Shown: positions 8,587-16,407 of the stretch, in pieces
Position numbering within the stretch: position 1 is the first letter of the stretch
How the letters are laid out: the number at the start of each line of letters is the position of its first letter
Source of the DNA: Sulfuricurvum sp.
GTDB taxonomy: Bacteria > Campylobacterota > Campylobacteria > Campylobacterales > Sulfurimonadaceae
DNA: 64,000 nucleotides
Reading direction: 5' to 3'
Assembly: GCF_023229695.1 (NCBI RefSeq)
Contig: NZ_JALNYS010000005.1
Coordinates: 1 to 64,000 of the forward strand
Position numbers and translations under genes: made by a program
Notes under the pieces: model-generated
Database searches by the model: none
Seen by the model: only the letters and a program-made list of their open reading frames with translations
What the model was told of the DNA's origin: nothing

Positions 8587-9984
8587 TTAAAATAGTTGAG
8601 TTGCCCAATTCCAAAACTTGGAAATCGGGTTGGGTTGATCGGTTTGAACCGGCTTGTTCGAGCCGATATTAACCATCTTGGCATCTTCGTGTCGTCTATC
8701 CTCTTTGATCGCATCGACCATCGGGGGTGGAGAAACGGGAGGGTCGAACTCCGGCACTTCTTCATGCACGGGATGGACGTAATGGGCGATCGGTTCTTCG
8801 CTTGCATGGCGCATACGCTTATTAACATCGATCTCATAAGGGGTATAACCGCCGGCAGCGTATTTAATCAATCCTACCGCACCGGAGTAGGACGGATCTC
8901 TCAGGGTGTCGAACAACCCCCCCATATCGGTGGGTTTTGCGAGACGTACCGGCATGTTGTCTAAAATAGCGACGGCAAGTTCTCGGAGACCTTCGATTTT
9001 GGTAAATCCGCCGGTTAATACAACTCCGGCCCCTAAATGGTCTTTCAGACCGCTTTTTTCCAGTGACTGAGCAATAATCATCAGGGTCTCTTCTACCCGT
9101 GCATAGATAACGTTATGGACCACCTCAAGGGAGACCTCATGGGTCGTATTCTCATCACCGATGACCGGCAGTTCAATCAGATCGTTACTCGGCGCATACA
9201 GCGATCCGTAATTCATTTTAACGTTGTCGGCCGTATGCAACGGCGTGTGCAACGCCATGGAGAGATCGTTGGTGATATGATTCGAACCTACCCCTAAAAA
9301 GTCGTTATAGCGGATAGCGTGTCCCGAATGGATAACGATGTTACTCGTATTTCCCCCCATATCGATGACAGCGGCGCCGAGTTCTTTCTCGTCATGATTG
9401 AGTACGGCAATGGCGGAAGCATACCCGCTGAGGACCACCCCTTCCACATCTACGCCGGCAGCCTTGACCGCTTTGCGAAGGTTATTGAGATTGCTTTTTT
9501 GGTTAGTGATGATATGGGTTTCAACTTCGAGACGTGATGCGTTCATCCCCAGAGGATCTTCAATAAAGTCTTGATCGTCCACTTTAAAGTTATAGGGAAG
9601 GGCATGGAGCACTTCGAATTCATTCGGAATGTTGGCGTTATACAATGAGGTGTGCATAACGCGATTGATCTCTTTTAAGGTAATCTCTTTGTTCGGAATA
9701 TTGACGATGCCGCTTGAATTGAGACTCTTGGTATAGGCGCCGGAGATAGAGACAATGGCACTTTTGAGTTCCGTACCCGCAACCCTTTTGGCATCATTTA
9801 GGGCACTTTTGATCGATTTGGAAGCCAGTTCAATATTGGTGATGCTCCCTTTACGGAGCCCTTGAGCTTTTGCAATACCCGCTCCGATAATTTGGGCACT
9901 GTTATCGGTTTCGATTTCGGCAATAATGGCACATACCTTGGTGGAGCCGATATCAATCGCTAAAACGGTTCGTTTCAAAATCAC
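8587..9984 (-). CDS. ftsA: Cell division protein FtsA
   Basis: A 465-residue actin-like ATPase that tethers FtsZ filaments to the membrane. The N-terminal phosphate-1 motif is TVLAIDIGSTKVCAII. The SHS2/1C subdomain region (about residues 85-165) follows, then the phosphate-2 GAAVIDMGGNTSN and the adenosine motif VVLTGGFTKIEG. The extreme C-terminus ISKFWNWATQLF is the amphipathic membrane-targeting helix, separated from the core by a Pro/Asp/His-rich linker of about 70 residues that is longer than in E. coli. The ATG overlaps the upstream ppiD-like gene by 4 bases. Confidence 0.97.
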   Translation of the reverse strand: MILKRTVLAIDIGSTKVCAIIAEIETDNSAQIIGAGIAKAQGLRKGSITNIELASKSIKSALNDAKRVAGTELKSAIVSISGAYTKSLNSSGIVNIPNKEITLKEINRVMHTSLYNANIPNEFEVLHALPYNFKVDDQDFIEDPLGMNASRLEVETHIITNQKSNLNNLRKAVKAAGVDVEGVVLSGYASAIAVLNHDEKELGAAVIDMGGNTSNIVIHSGHAIRYNDFLGVGSNHITNDLSMALHTPLHTADNVKMNYGSLYAPSNDLIELPVIGDENTTHEVSLEVVHNVIYARVEETLMIIAQSLEKSGLKDHLGAGVVLTGGFTKIEGLRELAVAILDNMPVRLAKPTDMGGLFDTLRDPSYSGAVGLIKYAAGGYTPYEIDVNKRMRHASEEPIAHYVHPVHEEVPEFDPPVSPPPMVDAIKEDRRHEDAKMVNIGSNKPVQTDQPNPISKFWNWATQLF

Positions 9985-11447
9985 ATCCCCTCTACATAGA
10001 TTTCAACCGGATACTTGCTTTCGAGGGTTTTGATCAACCCCGCATCCAGTAAGTTTCCTTTGAGTTTCGCTACGGCGGACTCATCGGCAAGTGCCGAATC
10101 CTGAAGCAATTTTTGTTCCAAAACGTTATAAAGAATAACATTGCCGCTCTCTAAGGTAATAAAACCTTGTTTTTGTTTGGAAGAAAACAGTTTCGGGAGA
10201 AACTCGGACGCTTCCGACGCTTCGAGTCCCGCTAATTTGGCACTTTGAGAGGCAGTAACAAAATCGCTAACCGTCCCTTGGAATGTTTTATAACTGTTTT
10301 GCGCTAACTCTTGAAGTTTTGATTTTTTCGCCTCCGCAAGATAAGCGTTACCCACTTCCGTTTTGGCCTCATCATAGGTTTTTACCGTTGAAGGATTGAG
10401 CGACTCAAATTTAACAATGATATATTCATTGCCGACTTTACGCGGTTTAAGAAAGGGTTTTTGCAGGTTCAACGAACCGATCTCTTTGGTGATTTCTGCG
10501 CTGTAAGGGGAATCGGCAGTCGTAAAGGTCTGTTTTTGAACGGCTACTTCGGGTTTTAAAGTCCCTTTTTTAAAGTCGATATAGAGACGGAGAGCCTCTT
10601 TTTCGGTTGCAGAATCATTTAATGCGGAAATGATTGAGCTGCGTGCTTCGGAAAGTTCGAGAAGTTTCCCTTCGGTGTTTTTAAGAAGGTGGCGGTTTGC
10701 CGTATAATAATCATTGATCTCTTTTTCGCTCGGAGTAAGGGTGAGGGGAGACTGGCGGACAACGGACACGGTGTATCCCGGAGCGGTCATAAACTCTTTT
10801 TTATGTTGTTCCCAATACCCTTTAAGCGACGCTTCATCGGCACTTAGAGAAATCATCGCCGGTGTAAGCAGTTTATAACTCACTTTATCGGCTACACCGA
10901 GGGCACTTGTCAGCGTATTTGTCTCCAACGCTTTATTTTTTGAGGTGAGAAGAGCAAGCGTTTTTTGGATGAGCAGCTCACGGCGGACATTGTTTTCGTA
11001 CTGCTTTTTCGTCAGTCGGTTCTCTTTCAGTAACTGTTCGTAGAGACTTTTATCAAAAGCTCCCCCTTTTGAGAACATGGACTGAGAGCTAATGGTACGG
11101 AGGAGCTCCTCATCTGAAACAATAAGGCCGTAGCTTTCGGCTAGATTGAGAACCAGTGCCTGATTGACAAGCTGCCGCATTGCCTGACGCTGTAAACCGA
11201 ATTGTTGAGCTTGCTTTTCGTCAAATTTTCCTTGAAAAAGTTGATTGTATTGCTGAAAAAGGGCACTGTAACTCTCTTGAAGTTCTCCGGATGTAATGGA
11301 AATATCTCCGACTTTTGCTACAGCACCCGCTTTGTCTCCATAACTGTATTGCCCCCAGCCGACAAAACCGGCTCCAACAAAAGCGATGGTGGAGACCCAT
11401 ATCGTAACGACAAGGTATTTTCGATGGTGTTGCATCCAGGTTATCAT
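9981..11447 (-). CDS. PpiD/SurA-like periplasmic chaperone (SurA_N domain)
   Basis: A 488-residue membrane-anchored protein. An N-terminal TM helix at about residues 10-30 (YLVVTIWVSTIAFVGAGFV) is followed by a SurA_N chaperone domain: AVAKVGDISITSGELQES and the MRQLVNQALVLNLAESYGL helix pair. A long C-terminal part resembles the PpiD arrangement, but its parvulin-like region is poorly conserved, so prolyl-isomerase activity is doubtful. It would sit in the inner membrane facing the periplasm and help fold exported proteins. It is the first gene of the operon with ftsA and ftsZ (4-base overlap with ftsA), an order also known from Campylobacter. The upstream promoter region is shared with divergent bioA. 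Confidence 0.85.
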   Translation of the reverse strand: MITWMQHHRKYLVVTIWVSTIAFVGAGFVGWGQYSYGDKAGAVAKVGDISITSGELQESYSALFQQYNQLFQGKFDEKQAQQFGLQRQAMRQLVNQALVLNLAESYGLIVSDEELLRTISSQSMFSKGGAFDKSLYEQLLKENRLTKKQYENNVRRELLIQKTLALLTSKNKALETNTLTSALGVADKVSYKLLTPAMISLSADEASLKGYWEQHKKEFMTAPGYTVSVVRQSPLTLTPSEKEINDYYTANRHLLKNTEGKLLELSEARSSIISALNDSATEKEALRLYIDFKKGTLKPEVAVQKQTFTTADSPYSAEITKEIGSLNLQKPFLKPRKVGNEYIIVKFESLNPSTVKTYDEAKTEVGNAYLAEAKKSKLQELAQNSYKTFQGTVSDFVTASQSAKLAGLEASEASEFLPKLFSSKQKQGFITLESGNVILYNVLEQKLLQDSALADESAVAKLKGNLLDAGLIKTLESKYPVEIYVEGM

Positions 11448-11544
11448 AGAAAGCGGCCTTTATATAGTGTAAAATTCAGATATTTTATTAAGTTTACGAT
11501 TAAACTTGGATGAAACTGTGGTTGACTAACATACGTTATCACAT

Positions 11545-11550
11545 TATAAC
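11545..11550 (+). promoter_or_regulatory. Putative -10 box upstream of bioA
   Basis: TATAAC lies 19 bases before the bioA ATG in an AT-rich divergent region, with an AAAAGGG Shine-Dalgarno sequence between. The motif is imperfect and the divergent ppiD-like promoter must also lie in this 121-base gap. Confidence 0.4.
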
Positions 11551-11568
11551 TCAAATAAAAGGGTTTGG

Positions 11569-12864
11569 ATGAGCAATTTTTCAATGTCGACGCGAGATTT
11601 GAATGTAGTGTGGCATCCGTGCACACAGATGAAAGACCACGAGACGATCCCTCTCGTTCCGATAAAACGCGCTGAGGGAGTCTATCTGGAAGATTTTGAC
11701 GGAAATCGATATATCGATGCGATCAGCAGTTGGTGGGTCAATCTGTTCGGACATTGCAACGCTTATATTAACAGTCAAATTACGGAGCAATTAAATACTC
11801 TGGAACACGTTATTCTCGCCGGATTTACCCACGAAAGGGTTATTCGTCTCTCGGAGAGATTGGTTGCGTTGTCGCCGGAGGGGCTAACACGCTGTTTTTA
11901 TGCCGATAACGGATCGAGTGCGATAGAGGTGGCCCTGAAAATGAGCTATCATGCGCATAAAAACAACGGCGTTGAAAAACCGTTGTTCGTATCATTGAGC
12001 GAAAGTTATCACGGAGAGACTCTGGGTGCTTTGGCGGTCGGTGACGTTGCCCTTTATAAAGAGACGTATGAGCCGCTCTTAATCCGTGCCGTTCAAACTC
12101 CCTCCCCCTATGATCAGAGTGAAGCGGCTGCGCTGGAAGCGGCGGCCGCTTTTGAAGTACTTTTACATGAAAGAGGGGGTGAGATAGCGGCTTTCATTGT
12201 TGAACCGCTGGTGCAGGGGGCAGGGGGGATGCGGATGTATCATCCCCGTTTTTTAACCGAAGCAAAACGATTGTGCGAGGAATTCGGTGTCCATTTTATC
12301 GCAGATGAAGTGCTTGTCGGTTTTGGACGGACCGGGACCCTTTTTGCGTGCGAACAAGCCCGAATCACCCCCGATTATCTGGTCCTCTCCAAAGGACTTA
12401 CAGGGGGGTATCTCCCCCTTTCGGTTGTCCTTACCACCGAAGCGGTTTATAACGCCTTTTATTGTGATTACAATCCGGCACGATCTTTTTTGCATTCCCA
12501 CAGTTATACCGGGAATGCATTGGCCTGTGCCGCTGCCAATGCGACTCTGGATATTTTTGAACAGCATGATGTTATCGAAACCAATCGTTCTATCGCTTAC
12601 AGGATGGGGGAACATCTAAAACGTTTCGAGGGGATGCAACATGTTAAAGAGATTCGTCAATGCGGAATGATTGCCGTCGTTGAACTGGAAGGGTTTGCCC
12701 CTCAGGAGAGGATCGGATTAAAAATTCATCGCCACTGTCTGGAGAGAGGAGTCCTGATCCGCCCCCTTGGAAATGTGATTTATGTGATGCCCCCTTATGT
12801 GATTACTCCGGAGGAACTTCAGATTGTTTTTGATGCGATTGAATCGGCATTGGGTAAAATTTAA
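11569..12864 (+). CDS. bioA: Adenosylmethionine-8-amino-7-oxononanoate aminotransferase
   Basis: A 431-residue fold-type I PLP enzyme that converts KAPA to DAPA in biotin synthesis using S-adenosylmethionine as amino donor. The N-terminal VWHPCTQMKDHE is characteristic of BioA and absent from most other class III aminotransferases. The YIDAISSWWVNLFGH segment supplies the substrate-pocket aromatic pair, IADEVLVGFGRTG is the PLP-phosphate/pyridine Asp region, and the Schiff-base Lys is in LSKGLTGGYLPL at about residue 275. It is monocistronic or heads a transcript toward rsmH; no other biotin genes are in the window. Confidence 0.95.
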   Translation: MSNFSMSTRDLNVVWHPCTQMKDHETIPLVPIKRAEGVYLEDFDGNRYIDAISSWWVNLFGHCNAYINSQITEQLNTLEHVILAGFTHERVIRLSERLVALSPEGLTRCFYADNGSSAIEVALKMSYHAHKNNGVEKPLFVSLSESYHGETLGALAVGDVALYKETYEPLLIRAVQTPSPYDQSEAAALEAAAAFEVLLHERGGEIAAFIVEPLVQGAGGMRMYHPRFLTEAKRLCEEFGVHFIADEVLVGFGRTGTLFACEQARITPDYLVLSKGLTGGYLPLSVVLTTEAVYNAFYCDYNPARSFLHSHSYTGNALACAAANATLDIFEQHDVIETNRSIAYRMGEHLKRFEGMQHVKEIRQCGMIAVVELEGFAPQERIGLKIHRHCLERGVLIRPLGNVIYVMPPYVITPEELQIVFDAIESALGKI

Positions 12865-12895
12865 ACGAGTTGTTAGTGAGCAAGTGATACGATAA

Positions 12896-12901
12896 TATAA
12901 T
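12896..12901 (+). promoter_or_regulatory. Putative -10 box of rsmH
   Basis: A perfect TATAAT within an AT-rich 58-base gap after bioA, about 22 bases before the GTG start of rsmH. The leader would be short, with AAAAGGG as the ribosome-binding site. Confidence 0.5.
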
Positions 12902-12922
12902 TTTTTAAAAGGGCTGCCAAAC

Positions 12923-13846
12923 GTGCAAGAGATCCCCCATATCCCCGTTTTGTATCGTGAAGTGGTCGATGCGTTTTCTTCGTGCAGAGGTGGAAGTGTT
13001 ATTGATTGTACCATGGGATACGGCGGTCATACCTCGTTGTTATTGGAAAACAATCCGGATATTACCCTGATCGGAATTGATCAGGATCCGACTGCAATCG
13101 CTTTTTCAACGCAACGGCTAAAGCCGTTCGGGGAGCGTGTCGAGATCCGTCACGGACGTTTTTCAGAAGTTTCAAAAGCGGTAATGGCCGAAAAAAAAGA
13201 AGAGGTATGCGGTGTGTTGGCGGATATAGGGGTCTCCTCCCTTCAGCTCGATCAGCGCGACCGGGGGTTTTCGTACGAAAGCGATACACTCGATATGCGG
13301 ATGAATCCTAACGCTTTGCTGAGTGCGTACGAAGTGGTCAATGAATATCCACAGAGCGAACTGGAACGGATTTTACGGGAGTACGGCGAAGTAACCAATG
13401 CACGTAAAGTGGCCGAAACCATTGTGGCACGCCGTCCGTTCGCCTCGGCAAAAGAGCTTTCCAACGCCATTTTTCATTTGATGCCGAAAGGGAAAAAAAT
13501 TCACCCCTCCACCTTGGTGATGCAGGCAATACGGATTGAAGTTAATGATGAACTCGGAGAATTGGAACGCCTTTTGGATGCGGTGGAGCACTCTTCCATC
13601 AACCGTTTACGCGTAGCTATTATTACCTTTCACTCACTTGAAGATCGTATTGTCAAACAACGTTTCACCGCGTGGGCTAAAAACTGTATCTGCCCCGATG
13701 AAGCGATGCGATGCACGTGCGGGAAGAATCATGCGATCGGTAAAATCATCACGAAAAAACCCCTCACCGCTCAGGACGATGAACTTCGCGCCAATTCCCG
13801 AAGCAGAAGTGCCAAGTTAAGAATCTTTGAGATAGGGAGAGATTGA
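12923..13846 (+). CDS. rsmH: 16S rRNA (cytosine-1402-N4)-methyltransferase RsmH (MraW)
   Basis: A 307-residue SAM-dependent methyltransferase for the ribosomal P-site base C1402. It starts with GTG at 12923; HIPVLYREVVDAF and the SAM motif DCTMGYGGHTSLLLE follow immediately, so this start fits. Further signatures are GVLADIGVSSLQLD, RGFSYESDTLDMRMN and the C-terminal ITFHSLEDRIVKQRF and NSRSRSAKLRIFE. As in many bacteria an FtsL-like gene follows 6 bases later, a remnant of the dcw cluster order. Confidence 0.96.
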   Translation: MQEIPHIPVLYREVVDAFSSCRGGSVIDCTMGYGGHTSLLLENNPDITLIGIDQDPTAIAFSTQRLKPFGERVEIRHGRFSEVSKAVMAEKKEEVCGVLADIGVSSLQLDQRDRGFSYESDTLDMRMNPNALLSAYEVVNEYPQSELERILREYGEVTNARKVAETIVARRPFASAKELSNAIFHLMPKGKKIHPSTLVMQAIRIEVNDELGELERLLDAVEHSSINRLRVAIITFHSLEDRIVKQRFTAWAKNCICPDEAMRCTCGKNHAIGKIITKKPLTAQDDELRANSRSRSAKLRIFEIGRD

Positions 13847-13852
13847 TACCCT

Positions 13853-14131
13853 ATGAGTGAGAAACATGATATATTGGAAGAGACCCACCTGCTCATCAAT
13901 CCCGATGAGACGATGGGGCCGATCTTTTTACGTAATGTTTTTGTCGCAATCTTTTTGGTTTTGATTATCGTATTTCCTAAAATTTTTATCAACACCCAGA
14001 TTTATTTCAAAAGCCGTGAAATTTCCACCCTTTCGCACGAACATGATGCCCTCAAGGAAGAGAACCGGCTGATCCGTGCCAAAGTAGAAGCACTCCGTTA
14101 CAAGCATAAAGTATTGGACACCCTGTTTTAA
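13853..14131 (+). CDS. FtsL-like small membrane/coiled-coil protein
   Basis: A 92-residue bitopic membrane protein: a short acidic cytoplasmic N-terminus, one TM helix at about residues 26-47 (FVAIFLVLIIVFPKIF), then a heptad-rich coiled coil (about 55-90; LSHEHDALKEENRLIRAK). This size, topology and position directly behind rsmH match FtsL, the divisome protein that pairs with FtsB. Sequence conservation in FtsL is too low to prove it, and a general septum-formation-initiator-type protein is the alternative. The gene is followed by a GGCTAT/ATAGCC hairpin at 14141-14156 without a T-run. Confidence 0.6.
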   Translation: MSEKHDILEETHLLINPDETMGPIFLRNVFVAIFLVLIIVFPKIFINTQIYFKSREISTLSHEHDALKEENRLIRAKVEALRYKHKVLDTLF

Positions 14132-14194
14132 AAATCTATTGGCTATCGTTATAGCCCCCCATCTCACTCGGTTTCGCTATGATACTATACTTAC

Positions 14195-14219
14195 GCAAAC
14201 CCAGCACAGCTGGGTTTGC
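14195..14219. repeat. Perfect 11-bp inverted repeat (GCAAACCCAGC-ACA-GCTGGGTTTGC)
   Basis: Two perfectly complementary 11-base arms separated by three bases. There is no T-run on either side, so it is a weak terminator candidate. It looks more like a dispersed palindromic element or a binding site. A TATACT box lies just before it. Confidence 0.7.
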
Positions 14220-14297
14220 TATATGCAGTGTTCGATTTCCCTTTTGAAATAGAAGTGGATGAAAATCGGCATATTTGGTTGTTTGTAAAATCTATGG

Positions 14298-14303
14298 TAT
14301 AAT
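14298..14303 (+). promoter_or_regulatory. -10 box of the small-RNA unit
   Basis: A perfect TATAAT in the context ATGGTATAAT. The expected transcription start would fall at about 14309-14311, which is where the 11-base segment complementary to the downstream peptide frame begins. Confidence 0.55.
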
Positions 14304-14309
14304 TTTATC

Positions 14310-14389
14310 GCTAACAGAATCTTTTCATGTTGTTAATGGAGCGGTAACGCTGAGGCTGAGGGAGTAATTGCCCCTCGGCCTTTTTTTTT
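14310..14389 (+). ncRNA. Putative ~80-nt small RNA, possible antisense partner of the 19-aa peptide mRNA
   Basis: The unit is bounded by a perfect TATAAT box and a strong intrinsic terminator. No reading frame of note lies within it. Its predicted 5' end, GCTAACAGAAT (14310-14320), is the exact reverse complement of ATTCTGTTAGC (14432-14442), which covers codons 4-7 of the downstream hydrophobic peptide frame. A second shorter match is CGCTGAG (14348-14354) to CTCAGCG (14483-14489). The RNA could act on the peptide mRNA in trans, or form the 5' part of a read-through transcript. No known RNA family is recognised. Existence of the transcript is inferred from promoter and terminator only. Confidence 0.5.
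14354..14389 (+). terminator. Intrinsic terminator of the small RNA
   Basis: A nine-pair stem (GGCTGAGGG with CCCTCGGCC, one G-U pair) and an 8-9 base loop are followed by nine T. This is the clearest terminator in the first 25 kb of the window. Confidence 0.8.
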
Positions 14390-14422
14390 ACCCTCCAAAA
14401 ACAGCATGAGAAGGGAGCCTTT

Positions 14423-14482
14423 ATGGATAGAATTCTGTTAGCACTGATTCTATTGTGCATTTTCGCACCGCTGCTGCATTAG
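14423..14482 (+). CDS. 19-residue hydrophobic peptide, possible type I toxin-like product
   Basis: ATG to TAG encodes MDRILLALILLCIFAPLLH, almost wholly a single membrane-spanning helix, comparable in length and character to Ibs-, Ldr- or AapA-type small toxins, though no sequence family is recognised. A good Shine-Dalgarno sequence (AAGGGAG at 14411-14417) lies five bases upstream. The same AGGGAGCC (14412-14419) can pair with GGCTCCCT at 14509-14516 near the transcript's 3' end, which would hide the ribosome site, as known for hok and aapA mRNAs. No clear own promoter is visible in the 33 bases after the small-RNA terminator, so expression may depend on read-through. Confidence 0.5.
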   Translation: MDRILLALILLCIFAPLLH

Positions 14483-14488
14483 CTCAGC

Positions 14489-14525
14489 GCCGAGGGATTA
14501 TCTCCCTTGGCTCCCTCTTTTTTTT
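14489..14525 (+). terminator. Intrinsic terminator behind the hydrophobic peptide
   Basis: The stem GCCGAGGGA/TCCCTTGGC (one G-U pair) has a five-base loop, followed by TCCCTC and a run of eight T. The segment GGCTCCCT in its 3' arm and tail is complementary to the peptide's ribosome-binding site. Confidence 0.65.
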
Positions 14526-14774
14526 CGCTCTTGCGGGATCGTCCCCTTTGGAAGCGTTAAATAGCCCGTTTTCAAGGTCGATGTCATCTTGACCAAGGAG
14601 CTTGTGTGCGATACAGAGTTTTTTTATTTCGTTCTATGGAATATCTTAAAAAAGCTTTTCTGCAAAGTAATGAAGTAATTCTTATATTATCACTTTTTCA
14701 TCTCTATTTTTACATTATTGATTTCCTGCCACAGTCCCTATCGCTCTTTTTTACTGAACTAAGAAATCAAATGG

Positions 14775-14780
14775 TATAAT
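14775..14780 (+). promoter_or_regulatory. -10 box upstream of the 94-aa hypothetical gene
   Basis: A perfect TATAAT in the context ATGGTATAAT, 26 bases before the ATG at 14806. It probably starts the transcript that runs through the two small genes into the polyprenyl synthase and hemA. Confidence 0.6.
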
Positions 14781-14805
14781 CGACCTTTCAATCTTGGAGG
14801 ATAAG

Positions 14806-15090
14806 ATGTACAATTTATTTGAAGACGAAGAAGATATTTTCCAAGGTTCGCCGAAAAGCAAATTTTTGGATATTGTTTTCAATGCCAACAGTGATCTGGT
14901 CCATAACGAGCTTGCACGGATTATGGAACGGATGGCCGTCATGGAACTGATGCTCCAAGAGCAGTACGGTGAAGATGAGATCGATGAAGTGGTTCGTAAA
15001 TTTGAATTTGAACGTTCTGCGGACGTTGATATGATGGTAAAAAACCTTTATATCATTTCGGTGGGAAATGTGTTAAGCCGTAACGAATAG
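14806..15090 (+). CDS. Conserved-looking small acidic protein, function unknown
   Basis: A 94-residue, strongly acidic and largely helical protein without signal peptide or TM helix. The ATG at 14806 is chosen because GGAGG lies five bases upstream; a TTG twelve bases earlier is in frame but would put the Shine-Dalgarno sequence inside the gene. The first residues MYNLFEDEEDIF are acidic, then a helix with LARIMERMAVMELMLQEQY follows. I do not recognise the family. It is one base away from the next gene and at the head of a run including polyprenyl synthase, hemA and proS. Confidence 0.75.
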   Translation: MYNLFEDEEDIFQGSPKSKFLDIVFNANSDLVHNELARIMERMAVMELMLQEQYGEDEIDEVVRKFEFERSADVDMMVKNLYIISVGNVLSRNE

Positions 15091-15091
15091 T

Positions 15092-15502
15092 ATGGTCGTT
15101 CGGGGGGTTTTTCTTTTTTGCATGACGTTGGCGGTTGTTCTAAATGCGGAGCCGCTGAGTGCAGCGAAAAGTTTTACTCTGAAAAAAGACGAAGTCGCGA
15201 AGATCATGATAAAAAGCGAAGGGCAGGAACGTCTTTTGACGTTTCGATGGACCCTTTACCGTGATCAACAGCTGGTGGTTCATGAAAGTTTTGATCGGTT
15301 TGTCGGACAGCATGTTCTGAATACCGGATATACCAATCAAAGCTTTCGAAAAACCCTCTTGCCGTCGAAAAGAACGATACGAGACATACCGTATGCGTTG
15401 GTAGTGTTTAAAAAGTTTGATGAAGCTTCCAAAAGTGCGCAATTGGATCTATTTATAATTGATAAAGAAAAACGTATAATTTTGGATTATTTAACGAAAT
15501 GA
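15092..15502 (+). CDS. Hypothetical exported protein
   Basis: A 136-residue protein with a short N-terminal signal-peptide-like segment (about residues 4-19, VFLFCMTLAVVLNAEP), no lipobox and no further TM helix. The mature part is basic with alternating strands (FTLKKDEVAKIMIKSEG, LVVFKKFDEAS, LDLFIIDKEKRIILDYL), suggesting a small beta-rich periplasmic domain. No family is recognised. It lies one base after the 94-residue gene and 14 bases before the polyprenyl synthase gene, so all are probably co-transcribed. Confidence 0.7.
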   Translation: MVVRGVFLFCMTLAVVLNAEPLSAAKSFTLKKDEVAKIMIKSEGQERLLTFRWTLYRDQQLVVHESFDRFVGQHVLNTGYTNQSFRKTLLPSKRTIRDIPYALVVFKKFDEASKSAQLDLFIIDKEKRIILDYLTK

Positions 15503-15516
15503 TGAAAAGTAGGTAA

Positions 15517-16407
15517 ATGTTGGAACGTGTAGAAACAATTATCTCTCAACTGGTTGATGAGGTCGGCTATGTACGCTCAAATGAGTTTTATGCAAAGCTT
15601 GCAGGGGGGAAACGGCTCCGTGCACGTCTGATTCTGGCGATTGCTCCGAATGAACCGGAGGCGCCGAGACTCGGGGCTATCGTAGAACTGATACATGCGG
15701 CGAGCCTTCTTCATGATGACGTTATCGATGAGTCGACGCTGCGTCGCGGCGTGCCGTCGATTAATGCGACACACGGCAGTAAAATGGCGATTATGATGGG
15801 AGATATTCTTTATTCAAAGGCATTTAGCGCCTTGACTGGCTTTGACTCAAAAATCGCCCGTTCAATTGCCGAATCGGTGACTAATCTTTCGGTAGGGGAG
15901 ATGATGGACGTAGAGCTGGCGGAGGCATTTAACACTGATCGTCAGCGCTATGAAAAGATGCTCTATCTCAAAACGGCAACTTTGATCGAAGCGTGCGCCT
16001 ACAGTGCCGCTTTATTAGCTGGTAAAAACGGTGACGCACATGCGCTTTACGGGAAAAATCTCGGACTTGCCTTTCAAATTGTGGACGATATTCTTGATAT
16101 TACCGCAGATGAAGCAACGCTGGGGAAACCTTCGTTGAATGATTTTTCCGAAGGGAAAACCACGTTGCCTTATATCGATTTGTATGAAGCGCTACCTTCG
16201 CAAGATCGCCAATTGCTGATCTCTTATCACGGTAAAATCCTCAATGACGAGCAAAAAAAGTGGATCCGTACCAAGATGGATGAATTCGAGATTATTAGTG
16301 CTTCGTATGCGTATGCGCGCAGGGTGTGTGACGAAGCACTCGATGCGATCGGTGAGGACCCCTCTTTGCGTGCCATTATCGAAACCGTTATTCAAAGAAG
16401 TCATTAA
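15517..16407 (+). CDS. Polyprenyl diphosphate synthase (octaprenyl/IspB-like)
   Basis: A 296-residue trans-isoprenyl diphosphate synthase that would extend farnesyl diphosphate with isopentenyl diphosphate to make the quinone side chain. Both aspartate-rich motifs are intact: LLHDDVIDES with DDxxD at about residues 69-73, and the second in QIVDDILDIT. GGKRLRARL is the first conserved region. Length is slightly shorter than the usual 320 residues. It overlaps hemA by one base, so respiratory quinone tail and haem synthesis share a transcript. Chain length (menaquinone side chain) cannot be read directly. Confidence 0.88.
   Translation: MLERVETIISQLVDEVGYVRSNEFYAKLAGGKRLRARLILAIAPNEPEAPRLGAIVELIHAASLLHDDVIDESTLRRGVPSINATHGSKMAIMMGDILYSKAFSALTGFDSKIARSIAESVTNLSVGEMMDVELAEAFNTDRQRYEKMLYLKTATLIEACAYSAALLAGKNGDAHALYGKNLGLAFQIVDDILDITADEATLGKPSLNDFSEGKTTLPYIDLYEALPSQDRQLLISYHGKILNDEQKKWIRTKMDEFEIISASYAYARRVCDEALDAIGEDPSLRAIIETVIQRSH

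Larger units (their letters stand above)
14132..14805. other. 674-base intergenic region with palindrome and small-RNA/peptide module
   Basis: No conventional gene is present. From left to right it holds a 6-bp hairpin (14141-14156), a possible TATACT box (14186-14191), a perfect 11-bp inverted repeat (14195-14219), a promoter-small RNA-terminator unit (14298-14389), a 19-codon hydrophobic reading frame (14423-14482) with its own terminator, then about 250 bases of AT-rich sequence in which I see nothing except the promoter of the next gene. Confidence 0.7.

Noticed and set aside
14406..14441. 11-codon frame overlapping the start of the hydrophobic peptide
   Set aside because: ATG at 14406 has no Shine-Dalgarno sequence of its own; kept only as a possible translation-coupling leader, not called.
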